The notes under the pieces are model-generated. The model searched no databases. It had not been told where the DNA came from and saw only the letters and a list, made by a program, of their open reading frames with translations. The translations under genes and the position numbers were made by a program. Shown here piece after piece: positions 34,474 to 43,200 of a stretch of DNA of 51,938 nucleotides (position 1 is the stretch's first letter; each line of letters begins with the position of its first letter). Source of the DNA: Rubrivivax sp. (GTDB taxonomy: Bacteria > Pseudomonadota > Gammaproteobacteria > Burkholderiales > Burkholderiaceae_C); NCBI GenBank assembly GCA_020852865.1, contig JADYZZ010000011.1:1-51938 (forward strand), in the 5' to 3' direction.

Positions 34474-36308
34474 ACGGCTCTTCGCCCGAGCGCGCCTGGC
34501 GCCGTCGCGGCGCCCTCGCCGCCCTGGCTGCGGCCGCGCTGCTGCCGCTGTTGCCGCCGCTGCAGCGCGCCGAGCTGGCCTGGCTGGACACGCAGTGGCG
34601 GCTGCTGCGCCGCCTGGCGCCGCCGGCGGCCGCGGCAGCGCGCGACGAACCGGTGGTGGTCGGCATCGACGAAGCCACCTACCAGGGCATCGCCGAGCCC
34701 TTCGCACTCTGGCATCGACCTCTGGGCGAGTTGTTCGCGGCGCTGGCCGCCGCCGGACCGCGCGGCGTGCTGGTCGACATCGCGCTGCCCGAGCGCTCGT
34801 TCGACCGCGTGCTGCCGGGCAGCGACGCCGCGCTGCTGGCCGGCATGCACGCGCTGGCGCGCGCCGCGCCGGTGGTCTACGCCGTCATGAGCGGTCCCGA
34901 CGGCCGACCAAGGCCGGTGTTCGCGCCGCTGGCGGCGGTGGCCGGCGCGCATTCGTTCGCCTCGGCGCTGCTGCCGCTCGACGAGGACGCTCATGTGCGC
35001 CGACTCGGCGGCGCGGCAGGCAACTTGGAGCCCGCCACGATGGCCGCGGCGCTGGCCGCGCGCCTGGGAGTCGCGTCGCCGCACGCCGACGCGCTCATCG
35101 ACTACGCGCCGAGGCACCGCTTCGACTACCTGCCGATGCAGGATCTGCTCGCGCTGCAGCGGGCCGGTCGCAGCGACGAGCTGCGTGCGCGCCTGGGCGG
35201 CCGGCCGCTGGTGCTGGGCGTGGTGCTCGCGTACAGCGACCGCCTTGCAACGCCGGTGCCGCTGGCTGCCTGGCAAGACGACGCGGCCGCGCCACCGGGC
35301 GTGCTTGTGCATGCGCAGGCGCTGCGCACCGTCTTGAGCGCGCGCGCGGTGCAACCGGCGCCGCCCGCGGCGGCTTGCGCGCTCGTGCTGGCCTGCGCTG
35401 CGCTCGGCTGGCTGCGGCTGCCGGCGGCGGCCGTTCCGGCCTCGGTACCGCCGGCCCTGGCACTGCCGGTCATGGCGTTGCTGGCCTTGGCGTTGCTGTC
35501 GACCGCGCTGCTGCGCGCCGGCTGGTACCTGCCGGCCGCCGCGGCCGCCGCGGCTCTGGTGCTGACTGCCCTGGCGCGTCAGGCGCTCGAGGCCGCGCTG
35601 GCGCTGCGCGAACGGGCGCGGCTGCGCAGCGCCTTCGCCGGCTACGTGAGCCCGCAGGTGCTGCAGCAGCTGCTCGCCGGGGAACTCGACCCCGCGCGAC
35701 CCGACGGCCCGCGCCCGATGGCCTTCCTGTTCGCCGACCTGCGCGGCTTCACCACGCGCGGCCAGCACGAAGCGGCGCGCGAAACCGTCGCGATGCTCAA
35801 CCGCTACTACGACGCCATCGTCGAGCCGATCCACGCCCAGGGCGGCATGGTCGACAACTTCCGCGGCGACGGCATCATGGTCGTGTTCGGCGCGCCGCAG
35901 CCGCAGCCCGACGCAGCACGCGCGGCCATGCTGGCCGCCGGCGGCATGGTGCGCGCGCTGACGGCGCTGAACCGGCAACTCCGCAGCGAGGGCCGGCCGG
36001 CGCTCGAGATGGGCATCGGCATCGCCTGCGGCGAGGCCGTGGCCGGCCAGGTGGGCAGCCGCCAGCGCCACGACTACACGGCGATCGGCGACGCCGTCAA
36101 TGTCGCCGCGCGGCTGCAGGACCAATGCCGGCCGCAGCGCGCGCAGGCGGTCGTCAGCACCGAGGCGGCAACCCGGCTGCGCGCCGGCGAGGCGCAGATC
36201 CGCGAACTGGGCGAGATCGAGCTGCGCGGGCATGCGCCGGTGCGCTGCTGCGCGCTCACCTGGCCGGACGGATGGCCTGACGGCACGGTGAACGCGGCGG
36301 CGGCATGA
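34470..36308 (+). CDS. CHASE2-domain class III adenylate/guanylate cyclase
   Basis: A 612-residue membrane enzyme. An N-terminal helix precedes a periplasmic CHASE2 sensor (about 45-280, with PVVVGIDEATYQGI and RGVLVDIALPERSFDRVLPG). Three hydrophobic segments (about 300-370) lead to a class III cyclase domain (about 415-590). Metal-binding Asp residues are seen in FADLRGF (Asp 423) and RGDG (Asp 467), and YTAIGDAVNVAARLQ is conserved. The position normally held by the purine-selecting Lys (VDKF) is Asn 463 (VDNF), so the nucleotide preference is open. The GTG at 34470 overlaps the CHAT stop codon, and the 3' end overlaps the next gene in ATGA, so these genes are translated together. Confidence 0.9.
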   Translation: MNGSSPERAWRRRGALAALAAAALLPLLPPLQRAELAWLDTQWRLLRRLAPPAAAAARDEPVVVGIDEATYQGIAEPFALWHRPLGELFAALAAAGPRGVLVDIALPERSFDRVLPGSDAALLAGMHALARAAPVVYAVMSGPDGRPRPVFAPLAAVAGAHSFASALLPLDEDAHVRRLGGAAGNLEPATMAAALAARLGVASPHADALIDYAPRHRFDYLPMQDLLALQRAGRSDELRARLGGRPLVLGVVLAYSDRLATPVPLAAWQDDAAAPPGVLVHAQALRTVLSARAVQPAPPAAACALVLACAALGWLRLPAAAVPASVPPALALPVMALLALALLSTALLRAGWYLPAAAAAAALVLTALARQALEAALALRERARLRSAFAGYVSPQVLQQLLAGELDPARPDGPRPMAFLFADLRGFTTRGQHEAARETVAMLNRYYDAIVEPIHAQGGMVDNFRGDGIMVVFGAPQPQPDAARAAMLAAGGMVRALTALNRQLRSEGRPALEMGIGIACGEAVAGQVGSRQRHDYTAIGDAVNVAARLQDQCRPQRAQAVVSTEAATRLRAGEAQIRELGEIELRGHAPVRCCALTWPDGWPDGTVNAAAA

Positions 36309-37219
36309 GCGGCCCCGCGCAGCGCCGCAAGGCGGTTCGCACGAGCGCTTGCATGACGAGCCGTCGCATGGGGTGTCGCATGAGGTACCGCACGAGGATC
36401 CTGTCTGCATTCGTCTTCGCCGCCTGGGCCGCCGCCGGGACCGCCGTGGCCGGCGCACGCTTGATCGACGTCGCCGGGCGAGCCGAGCGCGGCGGCGCGC
36501 GCGGCGGCAGCGCGCTCACGCTGTTCGAGGCACTGGCGCCGGGCGAGCGCCTGGTGCTCGCTGCCGGCGCCCACGCGACGCTCGTCTTCGACGACAGCGG
36601 TCGCCAGTTCCTGCTGCGCGGCCCGGGGCGCTGGGCGCTGCACGGCGACGCGATCGCCACGCTGCAGGGCGCAGCGCCCGAGCCGCTGCCGGTCGTGGTG
36701 CCGGCGCTGCGTCCGCCGGCCGCGGCCGGTGCACGGCTGGCCGCCGGCGGCGCGGCGATGCGCGTGTCCGGCGCCGTCGACCTCGCGCCCTGGCCCGACG
36801 CCACCCGTCTGCTCGCGGCGCCGCCGGCGCTGCGCTGGGCGAGCGCGGGCGAGGGCTCACGCTACAAGGTCACGCTGGCCACGGCCGAGGGCCAGGCGCT
36901 GGTCGAGGCCCGGGTCGACGGCTCGCCCCTCGTGCTGCCGGCGCCGCGGCGCACGCAGCCGGGCATGAGCTACGCCTGGTCGGTGGAGGTCGAAGCGGGG
37001 CCGCGCCAGGGCGCACGCGCCTTCGCCGCCTTCAGCGTGGCCGACGCAGCGACGCAGCAGCAATGGGCCGCGCTGCGCCCCGAAACCGACGCGCCGGCAT
37101 CGCAATGGGTGCTCTACGCGAGGGCGCTCGAATCCGCCGGCTTTGCCGACGACGCGCGTGCGGCCTGGGACCATGTGCGCGCCGCGCGCCCCGGACTGCG
37201 CCTGCCGACGACGTACTGA
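36305..37219 (+). CDS. Exported FecR-like domain protein
   Basis: A 304-residue protein. The start in the ATGA overlap gives a basic leader of about 30 residues, then a hydrophobic signal segment (LSAFVFAAWAAAGTAVAGAR). The part after that (about 50-130) has the FecR-like pattern: LTLFEALAPGERLVLAAGAH then ATLVFDDSGRQFLLRGPGRW. A second beta-rich region contains RWASAGEGSRYKVTLATAEG. A downstream ATG (36353 or later) would shorten the leader. It is likely a periplasmic partner of the CHASE2 sensor encoded just upstream. FecR domains bind peptidoglycan-linked or regulatory partners in other systems; the partner here is unknown. Confidence 0.7.
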   Translation: MSGPAQRRKAVRTSACMTSRRMGCRMRYRTRILSAFVFAAWAAAGTAVAGARLIDVAGRAERGGARGGSALTLFEALAPGERLVLAAGAHATLVFDDSGRQFLLRGPGRWALHGDAIATLQGAAPEPLPVVVPALRPPAAAGARLAAGGAAMRVSGAVDLAPWPDATRLLAAPPALRWASAGEGSRYKVTLATAEGQALVEARVDGSPLVLPAPRRTQPGMSYAWSVEVEAGPRQGARAFAAFSVADAATQQQWAALRPETDAPASQWVLYARALESAGFADDARAAWDHVRAARPGLRLPTTY

Positions 37220-37271
37220 AGCGCACCCGCCGCGCCCCCATCGCCCCGCCCGCTCGAACACCGCCGCCGCC

Positions 37272-37730
37272 ATGAGCCACGACCCGGACGCCCTCCCCGC
37301 CGCATCCCCCGGCGACAGCGCTGCTGCCGGCGCTTGCGCCGACTCCGTCGCGCGCGACGCTCCCGGCGCGCCGCCGCCGCGGCGCGACCTGCAGCGCTTC
37401 ACGCGCCGCTGCGCCTGCGGCGAACTCGTCTTCGAGGAAGGCGGCGCCGGGCGCTGCATGTACGTCGTGCTCGAAGGCGAGGTGCGCATCCACACCGGCG
37501 AGGGCGAGCAGCGACGCACGCTCAACACGCTCGGTCCGGGCCAGTCGTTCGGCGAGATCGCGCTGCTCGAGGAAGGCAGGCGCACCGCGAGTGCCGTGGC
37601 CGTCCGCACGCCGACCGTGCTGGTCGAGATCGACAAGCCCCGCTTCGTCTACCTGGTGGGCCAGCAGCCGGCCTTCGCCCTCACGGTGATGCGCGCACTG
37701 GCGCGCCGCATGGAAGGCAGGACGCGATGA
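37272..37730 (+). CDS. Cyclic-nucleotide-binding domain protein (single CNB domain)
   Basis: A 152-residue protein. The first 45 residues are a Pro/Ala-rich linker; the rest is one CNB domain. The phosphate-binding cassette GQSFGEIALLEEGRRTASA has the conserved FGE and the Arg that contacts the cyclic phosphate, so cyclic nucleotide binding is expected. No DNA-binding or catalytic domain is attached, so it probably acts by protein interaction. It lies 50 bp after the FecR-like gene and three genes from the cyclase, making a local signal-and-receptor pair likely. The ATG at 37272 was chosen; its stop overlaps the next start in ATGA. Confidence 0.88.
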   Translation: MSHDPDALPAASPGDSAAAGACADSVARDAPGAPPPRRDLQRFTRRCACGELVFEEGGAGRCMYVVLEGEVRIHTGEGEQRRTLNTLGPGQSFGEIALLEEGRRTASAVAVRTPTVLVEIDKPRFVYLVGQQPAFALTVMRALARRMEGRTR

Positions 37731-38500
37731 GCAGCGCCGAGACCCCGCGCGTGCACGAGCTGGCCGGCGGCGTGTGGCAGTTCGTCGGCGCGCAGCGCAG
37801 CGCGCACAGCTACCTGTTCAAGGGGCGGCGGCGCATCGCGCTGGTCGACAGCGGCCTGCCGACCACCACCGCCTACCTCGAGGCCTGCCTGGCGACGCTG
37901 GGCCTGGCGCCGCGTCACGTGGACTTGCTGGTACTGACGCACGAGCACATCGACCACGCCGGCGGCGCGCCCTTCTTCGCCGCGCAATGCCTGGTCGCCG
38001 CGCACGCGCAGGCGGCCAACAAGCTCGCGCTGGCCGACGACTTCTCGCTCATGACCAAAGCCTTCGCCGAGGCCGCCCGGCCGTTCCAGGTGGATCTGTG
38101 CTGCGCCGAGGGCACGGCGGTCGAACTCGGCGGCCTCACGCTCGAAGTGGTGCACACACCGGGGCATTGCTCGGGCTCGGTATGCCTGTACGTGCCGCAG
38201 CGCCGGGTGCTCGTCGCCGGCGACACCATCATGGCCGGGGGCGTGGTCGGCGGCGTGCTGTTGTCGGGCAACACGAGCGACTACATCGGCTCGCTCGAGC
38301 GGCTGCAGCGGCTGCGCATCGACGCGCTGCTGCCCGGCCATGGCCGCGTGTCGCAGGACGCCCAGGCCGATCTCGAGGCCGGCCGGGCGCGCCTGGCCGC
38401 CATGCTCGAGGACTCGCACACGCTGTTCGCCGCGCTGCGCGAGACCGATCGGGGCTTCGGCGAAGTCATGCGCTCGCTGCGCGACCTCAACCAGCTCTGA
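37727..38500 (+). CDS. MBL-fold metallo-hydrolase
   Basis: A 257-residue metallo-beta-lactamase-fold enzyme. The metal motif is LTHEHIDHAGG (His 72, His 74, Asp 76, His 77), and downstream ligands are in VVHTPGHCSGS, VAGDTI and LPGHG, so both zinc sites look complete. It lacks a signal peptide. The start overlaps the CNB gene stop by 4 bp, so it belongs to the same transcript. Family members hydrolyse thioesters, phosphodiesters or lactones; a cyclic-nucleotide or thioester substrate would fit the operon, but nothing in the sequence decides. Confidence 0.9.
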   Translation: MSSAETPRVHELAGGVWQFVGAQRSAHSYLFKGRRRIALVDSGLPTTTAYLEACLATLGLAPRHVDLLVLTHEHIDHAGGAPFFAAQCLVAAHAQAANKLALADDFSLMTKAFAEAARPFQVDLCCAEGTAVELGGLTLEVVHTPGHCSGSVCLYVPQRRVLVAGDTIMAGGVVGGVLLSGNTSDYIGSLERLQRLRIDALLPGHGRVSQDAQADLEAGRARLAAMLEDSHTLFAALRETDRGFGEVMRSLRDLNQL

Positions 38501-38504
38501 GCAT

Positions 38505-38538
38505 TTCAAGCCCGCCAGGCGGGTCCGGTGTTCTTGAA
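38505..38538. repeat. Imperfect nested inverted repeat after the MBL-fold gene
   Basis: An outer 6-bp pair TTCAAG/CTTGAA (38505-38510 and 38533-38538) encloses an inner CCCGC/GCGGG hairpin (38511-38523). There is no T-tract. It could mark the end of the operon transcript but is not a convincing intrinsic terminator. Confidence 0.4.
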
Positions 38539-38648
38539 GGAACCGCCACCTTCCGCTATGCCGTGACCGTTTGATATTCCTGTTCCTCGAGAGGCCGCGC
38601 GGCGACCGCGGGCCGGGCAGCCGGCAGCGCTTGCGTTACCCTCGGGGC

Positions 38649-40190
38649 GTGAACCCGACCCGCCTGCGCCGGCCGCTGCGGCCGGCGCGCCTGCTTTCCA
38701 TGCTGCTGGCGCTGTGGCTCGTCGCCTGCGCCAGCGTGACCAACCCCGTGACCGGCGAGCGCGAGCTCACGGTGATGGACGAGCGCGCCGAGATCGCCGA
38801 AGGCGCCAAGGCGCACCAGGAGGTGCTGAAGGAATACGCCGTGGTCGACAGCCCGGCGCTGCAGGCCTATGTCAACGGCGTCGGCCAGAAGCTGGCCGCG
38901 CAGTCGCATCGCGCCAGCCTGAAGTGGACCTTCACCGTGCTCGACAGCCCCGAGGTCAACGCCTTCGCGCTGCCCGGCGGCTACGTCTACGTCACGCGCG
39001 GCATCCTGGCCTACCTCGACAGCGAGGCCGAGCTGGCCGGCGTCGTGGGCCACGAGATCGGCCATGTCACGGCGCGCCACGGCGCGCAGCGCGCCACCAG
39101 CCAGGCGCGCGCCGGCTGGGCCGTGCTCGGCGCCACGGTGCTCGGTGCCGTGGTCGAGGCCGCCACCGGCGTGCGCGGACTCACGCAGGCGGCGGGCGAC
39201 ATCGCGCAGACCGGCGCCGCCGGCTTCATCGCCCGCTATGGGCGCGAACAGGAGCTGCAGGCCGACCAGCTCGGCGCCGAGTACCTGGCGCGCACGCACT
39301 ATGACCCGCAGCGCATGGTCGACGTGATCCAGGTGCTGAAGGACCAGGAGCGCTACGCCGCCGACGCCGCCAGGGCGGCCGGCCGGGCCCCGCCGGCCGA
39401 GCCGGGCTGGCTGGCCTCGCACCCGAGCAACGACCAGCGCCTGGCCGAGATCCGCGCCGCCGCGGCGCGGCTGAAAGCCGCGCAGCCGGGCGCCGTCGAC
39501 GACGGCCGGCTGCGCTACCTGAAGGCCATCGACGGCATCGGCTTCGGCGACGGCCGCGAGCAGGGCGTGGTGCGCGGCCGGCAGTTCCTGCACGAGCCGC
39601 TGGGCATCGCGATCACGGCGCCCGAGGGCTGGGCGATCGTCAACGAGGCGCAGCAGGTGACGCTCGTCAACGCGGCGCGCGACGCGGCGCTGCTGCTGCA
39701 GCCGGTGCCGCCCGCGGTGCTCGGCAAGACCGGAACCGACCACCAGGCGATCCTGCGCCAGGCGCTCGGCGCCACCGAGGGCCGCAGCGAGCGCCTCACG
39801 CTCGGCGGGCGCCTGAACGCGACCTACTACAACGGCCTGCGGCGCGATGCCCAGGGCCGCGTCGGCGCGCTCGAGGCGACCATCGCCGACGGGCCGCGCG
39901 GGCAGGTGTTCCTGCTCGCCCACATCGGACGCGACGCGGCGGCACGCGAGCGCGCGCGCAGCGCGATGCGCGAGGCCGAGCTGAGTTTTCGCGCGCTCGG
40001 CGCGGCCGACCGGGCGCTGGCGCGGCCCTGGCGCGTGCGGCTCGTGCCGCTGCCGCCGGGCGGCTTCGCGCAGCTGGCGCGCAACGCGCCCGTCACCGAG
40101 CTGCCCGAGCAGCAGCTGCGGCTGCTCAACGGCGTATACAGCGGCCAGGCCCTGCCCCGGGACGGCGAGCTGGTCAAGACGATCGAGTAG
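38649..40190 (+). CDS. M48-family metalloprotease lipoprotein (BepA/YfgC-like)
   Basis: A 513-residue protein. A GTG at 38649 gives a short basic N-terminus, hydrophobic core and lipobox LVAC (Cys about 27), so it should be a lipoprotein of the periplasmic side. The M48 domain has VVGHEIGHVTARHGAQR (zinc His 135 and His 139) and the downstream Glu-bearing segment GREQELQADQLGAEYLAR. A C-terminal domain of about 200 residues (LGIAITAPEGWAIVNEAQQV) follows. BepA-type proteases act in outer-membrane protein quality control. A longer start at 38571 or a shorter one at the ATG at 38700 are possible; only the GTG and longer starts give a full leader. Confidence 0.88.
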   Translation: MNPTRLRRPLRPARLLSMLLALWLVACASVTNPVTGERELTVMDERAEIAEGAKAHQEVLKEYAVVDSPALQAYVNGVGQKLAAQSHRASLKWTFTVLDSPEVNAFALPGGYVYVTRGILAYLDSEAELAGVVGHEIGHVTARHGAQRATSQARAGWAVLGATVLGAVVEAATGVRGLTQAAGDIAQTGAAGFIARYGREQELQADQLGAEYLARTHYDPQRMVDVIQVLKDQERYAADAARAAGRAPPAEPGWLASHPSNDQRLAEIRAAAARLKAAQPGAVDDGRLRYLKAIDGIGFGDGREQGVVRGRQFLHEPLGIAITAPEGWAIVNEAQQVTLVNAARDAALLLQPVPPAVLGKTGTDHQAILRQALGATEGRSERLTLGGRLNATYYNGLRRDAQGRVGALEATIADGPRGQVFLLAHIGRDAAARERARSAMREAELSFRALGAADRALARPWRVRLVPLPPGGFAQLARNAPVTELPEQQLRLLNGVYSGQALPRDGELVKTIE

Positions 40191-40298
40191 CCAGCCCGCG
40201 GCGGCTGCGGCCGCGTGGCAACATCGGCACACCCGGCTGCGCCGCCGCCGGCCGCGAGAACCGCAACGAGACCCAGGAACCAAGCCCGAGCTGCCGCG

Positions 40299-41852
40299 AT
40301 GGATGCCCAGTCCAATGCCAACCTGTACGTCGCGCTGCGCGCGGCGTTTCCCGACACGCTGGACGCCACCGCGATCGAGACCTGCGACACGCCGCGCCCG
40401 CTGCAATACACCTGGCGCGACCTCGAACGCGGCACGGCGATGCTCGCCAACTTGCTCGCCTCGCTCGGGCTGCCGCCCGACTCGCGCATCGCCGTGCAGG
40501 TCGACAAGAGCGTCGAGGCCCTGATGCTGTACCTCGCGGTGCTGCGCGCCGGCCACGTCTACCTGCCGCTCAACACCGCCTACCAGGCCGCCGAGATCGA
40601 GTACTTCGTCGGCAACGCCGAGCCGGCCGTGGTGGTGTGCAGCCCGCACGCCTTCGGCTGGGTGAGCCGCATCGCCTTTGCCGCCGGCACGCGCCATGTC
40701 TACACGCTCGACGCCGAGCGCCGCGGCACGCTGCTCGACCGCGCCGCCTACCAGAGCGACCGCCACGAACCCGCCCCGCGGCAGCCCGACGACCTGGCGG
40801 CCATCCTCTACACCAGCGGCACCACCGGGCGCAGCAAGGGCGCGATGCTCACGCACCGCAACCTGCGGTCCAACGCCGAGGTGCTGCACGAGGCCTGGGG
40901 CTGGGCGGCGCAGCCGCGCGGCAGCGACACGCTGATTCACGCGCTGCCGATCTTCCACGTGCACGGCCTGTTCGTCGCCGTGCACGGCGCGCTGCTGGCG
41001 GGCGCGAAGATGCTGTGGTTCGGCCGGTTCGACGCCGCCGGCGTGATCGCGCGCCTGAGCGAGGCGACGGTGTTCATGGGCGTGCCCACGCTGTACACGC
41101 GCATGCTGGCCGAGCCCGCGCTCGCGCGCGCGGCCTGCGCGCACATGCGCCTGTTCGTCTCGGGCTCGGCGCCGCTGCTCGCCGAGACCTTCGACGCCTG
41201 GCGCGAGCGCACCGGCCACACCCTGCTCGAGCGCTACGGCATGAGCGAGACCGTGATGCTCACCTCCAACCCGTACCGGCCCGAAGAAGGCCGGCGCCGC
41301 GGCACGGTGGGTCCGCCGCTGCCGGGCGTGCAGTTGCGCGTCCGCGACGAGCGCGGCCTGCCGGTGGCGAGCGACGAGACCGGCGGCATCGAGGTCAAGG
41401 GCCCCAATGTCTTCATGGGCTACTGGCGCATGCCCGAGAAGACGGCCGAGGAGTTCACGCCCGACCTGTGGTTCAAGACCGGAGACGTCGGCCGCGTCGA
41501 CGCCGACGGCTGGGTGACGATCGTCGGGCGCAGCAAGGATCTCATCATCAGCGGCGGCTACAACGTCTACCCGGCCGAGGTCGAGGGCTGCATCAACCAG
41601 CTCGAAGGCGTGGCCGAGAGCGCCGTCGTCGGCGTGCCGCACCCCGACTTCGGCGAGGTCGGCGTGGCGGCGGTGGTGCCCAGGGCCGGGGCCACGCTCG
41701 ACGGTGCGGCCATCGTCGCCGCGCTGAAGGTGCGGATCGCGCATTTCAAGGTGCCCCGGCAGGTCTTCGTCGTGCCCGAGCTGCCGCGCAACGCGATGGG
41801 CAAGGTGCAGAAGAACCTGCTGCGCGCGCAGCACCGGGCGCTGTTCGCATAG
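40299..41852 (+). CDS. Malonyl-CoA synthetase-like acyl-CoA ligase (MatB family)
   Basis: A 517-residue ANL-superfamily enzyme. The P-loop is ILYTSGTTGRSKGAMLTHRN, the adenylate-binding region ERYGMSETVMLTSNPYRPEE, the hinge region GWVTIVGRSKDLIISGGYNV, and the catalytic Lys is in PRNAMGKVQKNLL. The ALPIFHVHGLFVAVHGALL segment and the overall spacing are typical of MatB, which forms malonyl-CoA from malonate, ATP and CoA. Medium-chain or methylmalonate use is possible. It starts at the ATG at 40299, 108 bp after the protease gene; no malonate operon neighbours are seen. Confidence 0.85.
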   Translation: MDAQSNANLYVALRAAFPDTLDATAIETCDTPRPLQYTWRDLERGTAMLANLLASLGLPPDSRIAVQVDKSVEALMLYLAVLRAGHVYLPLNTAYQAAEIEYFVGNAEPAVVVCSPHAFGWVSRIAFAAGTRHVYTLDAERRGTLLDRAAYQSDRHEPAPRQPDDLAAILYTSGTTGRSKGAMLTHRNLRSNAEVLHEAWGWAAQPRGSDTLIHALPIFHVHGLFVAVHGALLAGAKMLWFGRFDAAGVIARLSEATVFMGVPTLYTRMLAEPALARAACAHMRLFVSGSAPLLAETFDAWRERTGHTLLERYGMSETVMLTSNPYRPEEGRRRGTVGPPLPGVQLRVRDERGLPVASDETGGIEVKGPNVFMGYWRMPEKTAEEFTPDLWFKTGDVGRVDADGWVTIVGRSKDLIISGGYNVYPAEVEGCINQLEGVAESAVVGVPHPDFGEVGVAAVVPRAGATLDGAAIVAALKVRIAHFKVPRQVFVVPELPRNAMGKVQKNLLRAQHRALFA

Positions 41853-42063
41853 GCGCGCCGCAGGCGGGGCAGCGCCTGGCGCAGCGCCGACGACGCCGCG
41901 GCAGCCGCTGACCCGCGCGGCAGCCGCCGCGCAGGCCTCCCATCGGCGCGGCCGGCGCTTCGTCGCCGCCGCGCGGCGGTTCGTCGCAAGCCGCTCGCCC
42001 ACGCGCGGGCCGCTGCCTACAGTGCAGGCATCGCATCACGCAGCCCGAACCCTGGAGATGACC

Positions 42064-42315
42064 ATGACCCGCGCACCCGCACTCACGGACAAGTTCCGGC
42101 GCAGCGCCTTCGCGCTCGCCGTCCTCGCCACCCTCGCCACACTGGCGGCGGTGAACACGCTGGCCACGGCGCCGGCGCACGAGCTGCAGCTCGCCGCACG
42201 CGCGGGCAGCGCACCCGTGGCCGCGGCCCCGGCCCAGCCGCCGCGGCTGTACACGGGACGCTCGGTCCGCGCCGGCGACCGGCCGGCGGTGCCGACCTCG
42301 GCGTCGATGTCGTAG
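42064..42315 (+). CDS. Small single-pass membrane or exported protein, unrecognised
   Basis: An 83-residue product with one hydrophobic segment (about 13-35, FALAVLATLATLAAVNTL) and a Pro/Ala-rich tail. GGAG lies 7 nt before the ATG at 42064, which favours this start over an in-frame ATG at 42058. The hydrophobic segment may be a signal peptide or an anchor. I do not recognise a family. It lies alone between the acyl-CoA ligase gene and the convergent SDR gene. Confidence 0.55.
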   Translation: MTRAPALTDKFRRSAFALAVLATLATLAAVNTLATAPAHELQLAARAGSAPVAAAPAQPPRLYTGRSVRAGDRPAVPTSASMS

Positions 42316-42395
42316 CCGGCGGCAGCCGGCCCGCCGCTGCGGCCCCGAGCTTGTGTGGATGCGACTCCTGTCCGCGATTCGGTCGGCGCAGGCTC

Positions 42396-43169
42396 TCAGC
42401 CGCGCCCGACCAGCGGCATCTGCGTCGCCATCACCGTCATCGACAGCACGTTCGCCTCGAGCGGCAGGTTGGCCATGTGCAGCACCGCGGCCGCGACATG
42501 GTCGACGTCGATGAAGGGCTCGGCGCGCAGGCCGCCGTCGGCCTGCGGCAGGCCCGCGTCGAGCGCGGCGGCGGTCTCGGTGACGGCGTTGCCGATGTCG
42601 ATCTGGCCCACCGCGATGGCGAAGGCGCGGCCGTCGAGCGCGGCGGCCTTCGTGAGTCCGCTCAGGCCATGCTTGCTGGCGGCGCAGGCCGCCGCGTGCG
42701 GTCGCGGCACCTGCGCCGCGACCGAGCCGTTGTTGACGATGCGTCCGCCGCGCGGCTCCTGCGCCTTCATCATGCGGAAGGCCTGCTGCGTGCACAGGAA
42801 GGCGCCGGTGAGATGGACGTCGAGCGCGGCGCGCCACTGCTCGATGCGCAGCTCCTCCAGCGGCACGCCGCCGGCATGCACGCCGGCGTTGTTGAACAGG
42901 AAGTCGAGCCGGCCGTGGCGCGCGCGCACGAAGTCGAACAGCGCCGCCACCGAGTCGGGCCGCGTGACGTCGGTGGGCACGGCGACGGCGCGGCGCGCGA
43001 TGTCGCCGAACGGGTCGTCGCACATCGCGATCGACTGACGCAGCGCCTCGAGGCGGCGTCCGGCGAACACGACCAGCCAGCCGTCGCGCACCATCAGGTT
43101 CGCGGTGGCGCGGCCGATGCCGCTGCCCGCGCCGGTGATCACCGCGACGCGGTCGTGCGCTTGCGCCAT
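42396..43169 (-). CDS. Short-chain dehydrogenase/reductase-like protein lacking the catalytic Tyr
   Basis: A 257-residue SDR-fold protein. The cofactor motif is VITGAGSGIGRA, the structural NNAG is at about 92, and the active-site Ser is in VNNGSVAAQ. The usual YxxxK is CAASK: the Tyr codon position is TGC (Cys) while the Lys is kept. Without Tyr the normal proton-transfer step is lost, so the protein is probably a poor oxidoreductase or has another role; a single-base error (TAC to TGC) is the alternative. DGRAFAIAVGQIDIGNAVTE is a subgroup block. The ATG at 43169 gives the canonical N-terminus. Confidence 0.85.
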   Translation of the reverse strand: MAQAHDRVAVITGAGSGIGRATANLMVRDGWLVVFAGRRLEALRQSIAMCDDPFGDIARRAVAVPTDVTRPDSVAALFDFVRARHGRLDFLFNNAGVHAGGVPLEELRIEQWRAALDVHLTGAFLCTQQAFRMMKAQEPRGGRIVNNGSVAAQVPRPHAAACAASKHGLSGLTKAAALDGRAFAIAVGQIDIGNAVTETAAALDAGLPQADGGLRAEPFIDVDHVAAAVLHMANLPLEANVLSMTVMATQMPLVGRG

Positions 43170-43200
43170 CGCTGTTTCCTCTTCTGCACGGCCGCGCAGT

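Noticed and set aside
38505..38538. Intrinsic terminator after the MBL-fold gene
   Set aside because: A hairpin exists but no T-tract follows, so it is listed only as an inverted repeat.
38556..42002. Minus-strand frame of 1148 codons
   Set aside because: It lies opposite the M48 protease and MatB-like genes and shows no homology pattern; GC artefact.
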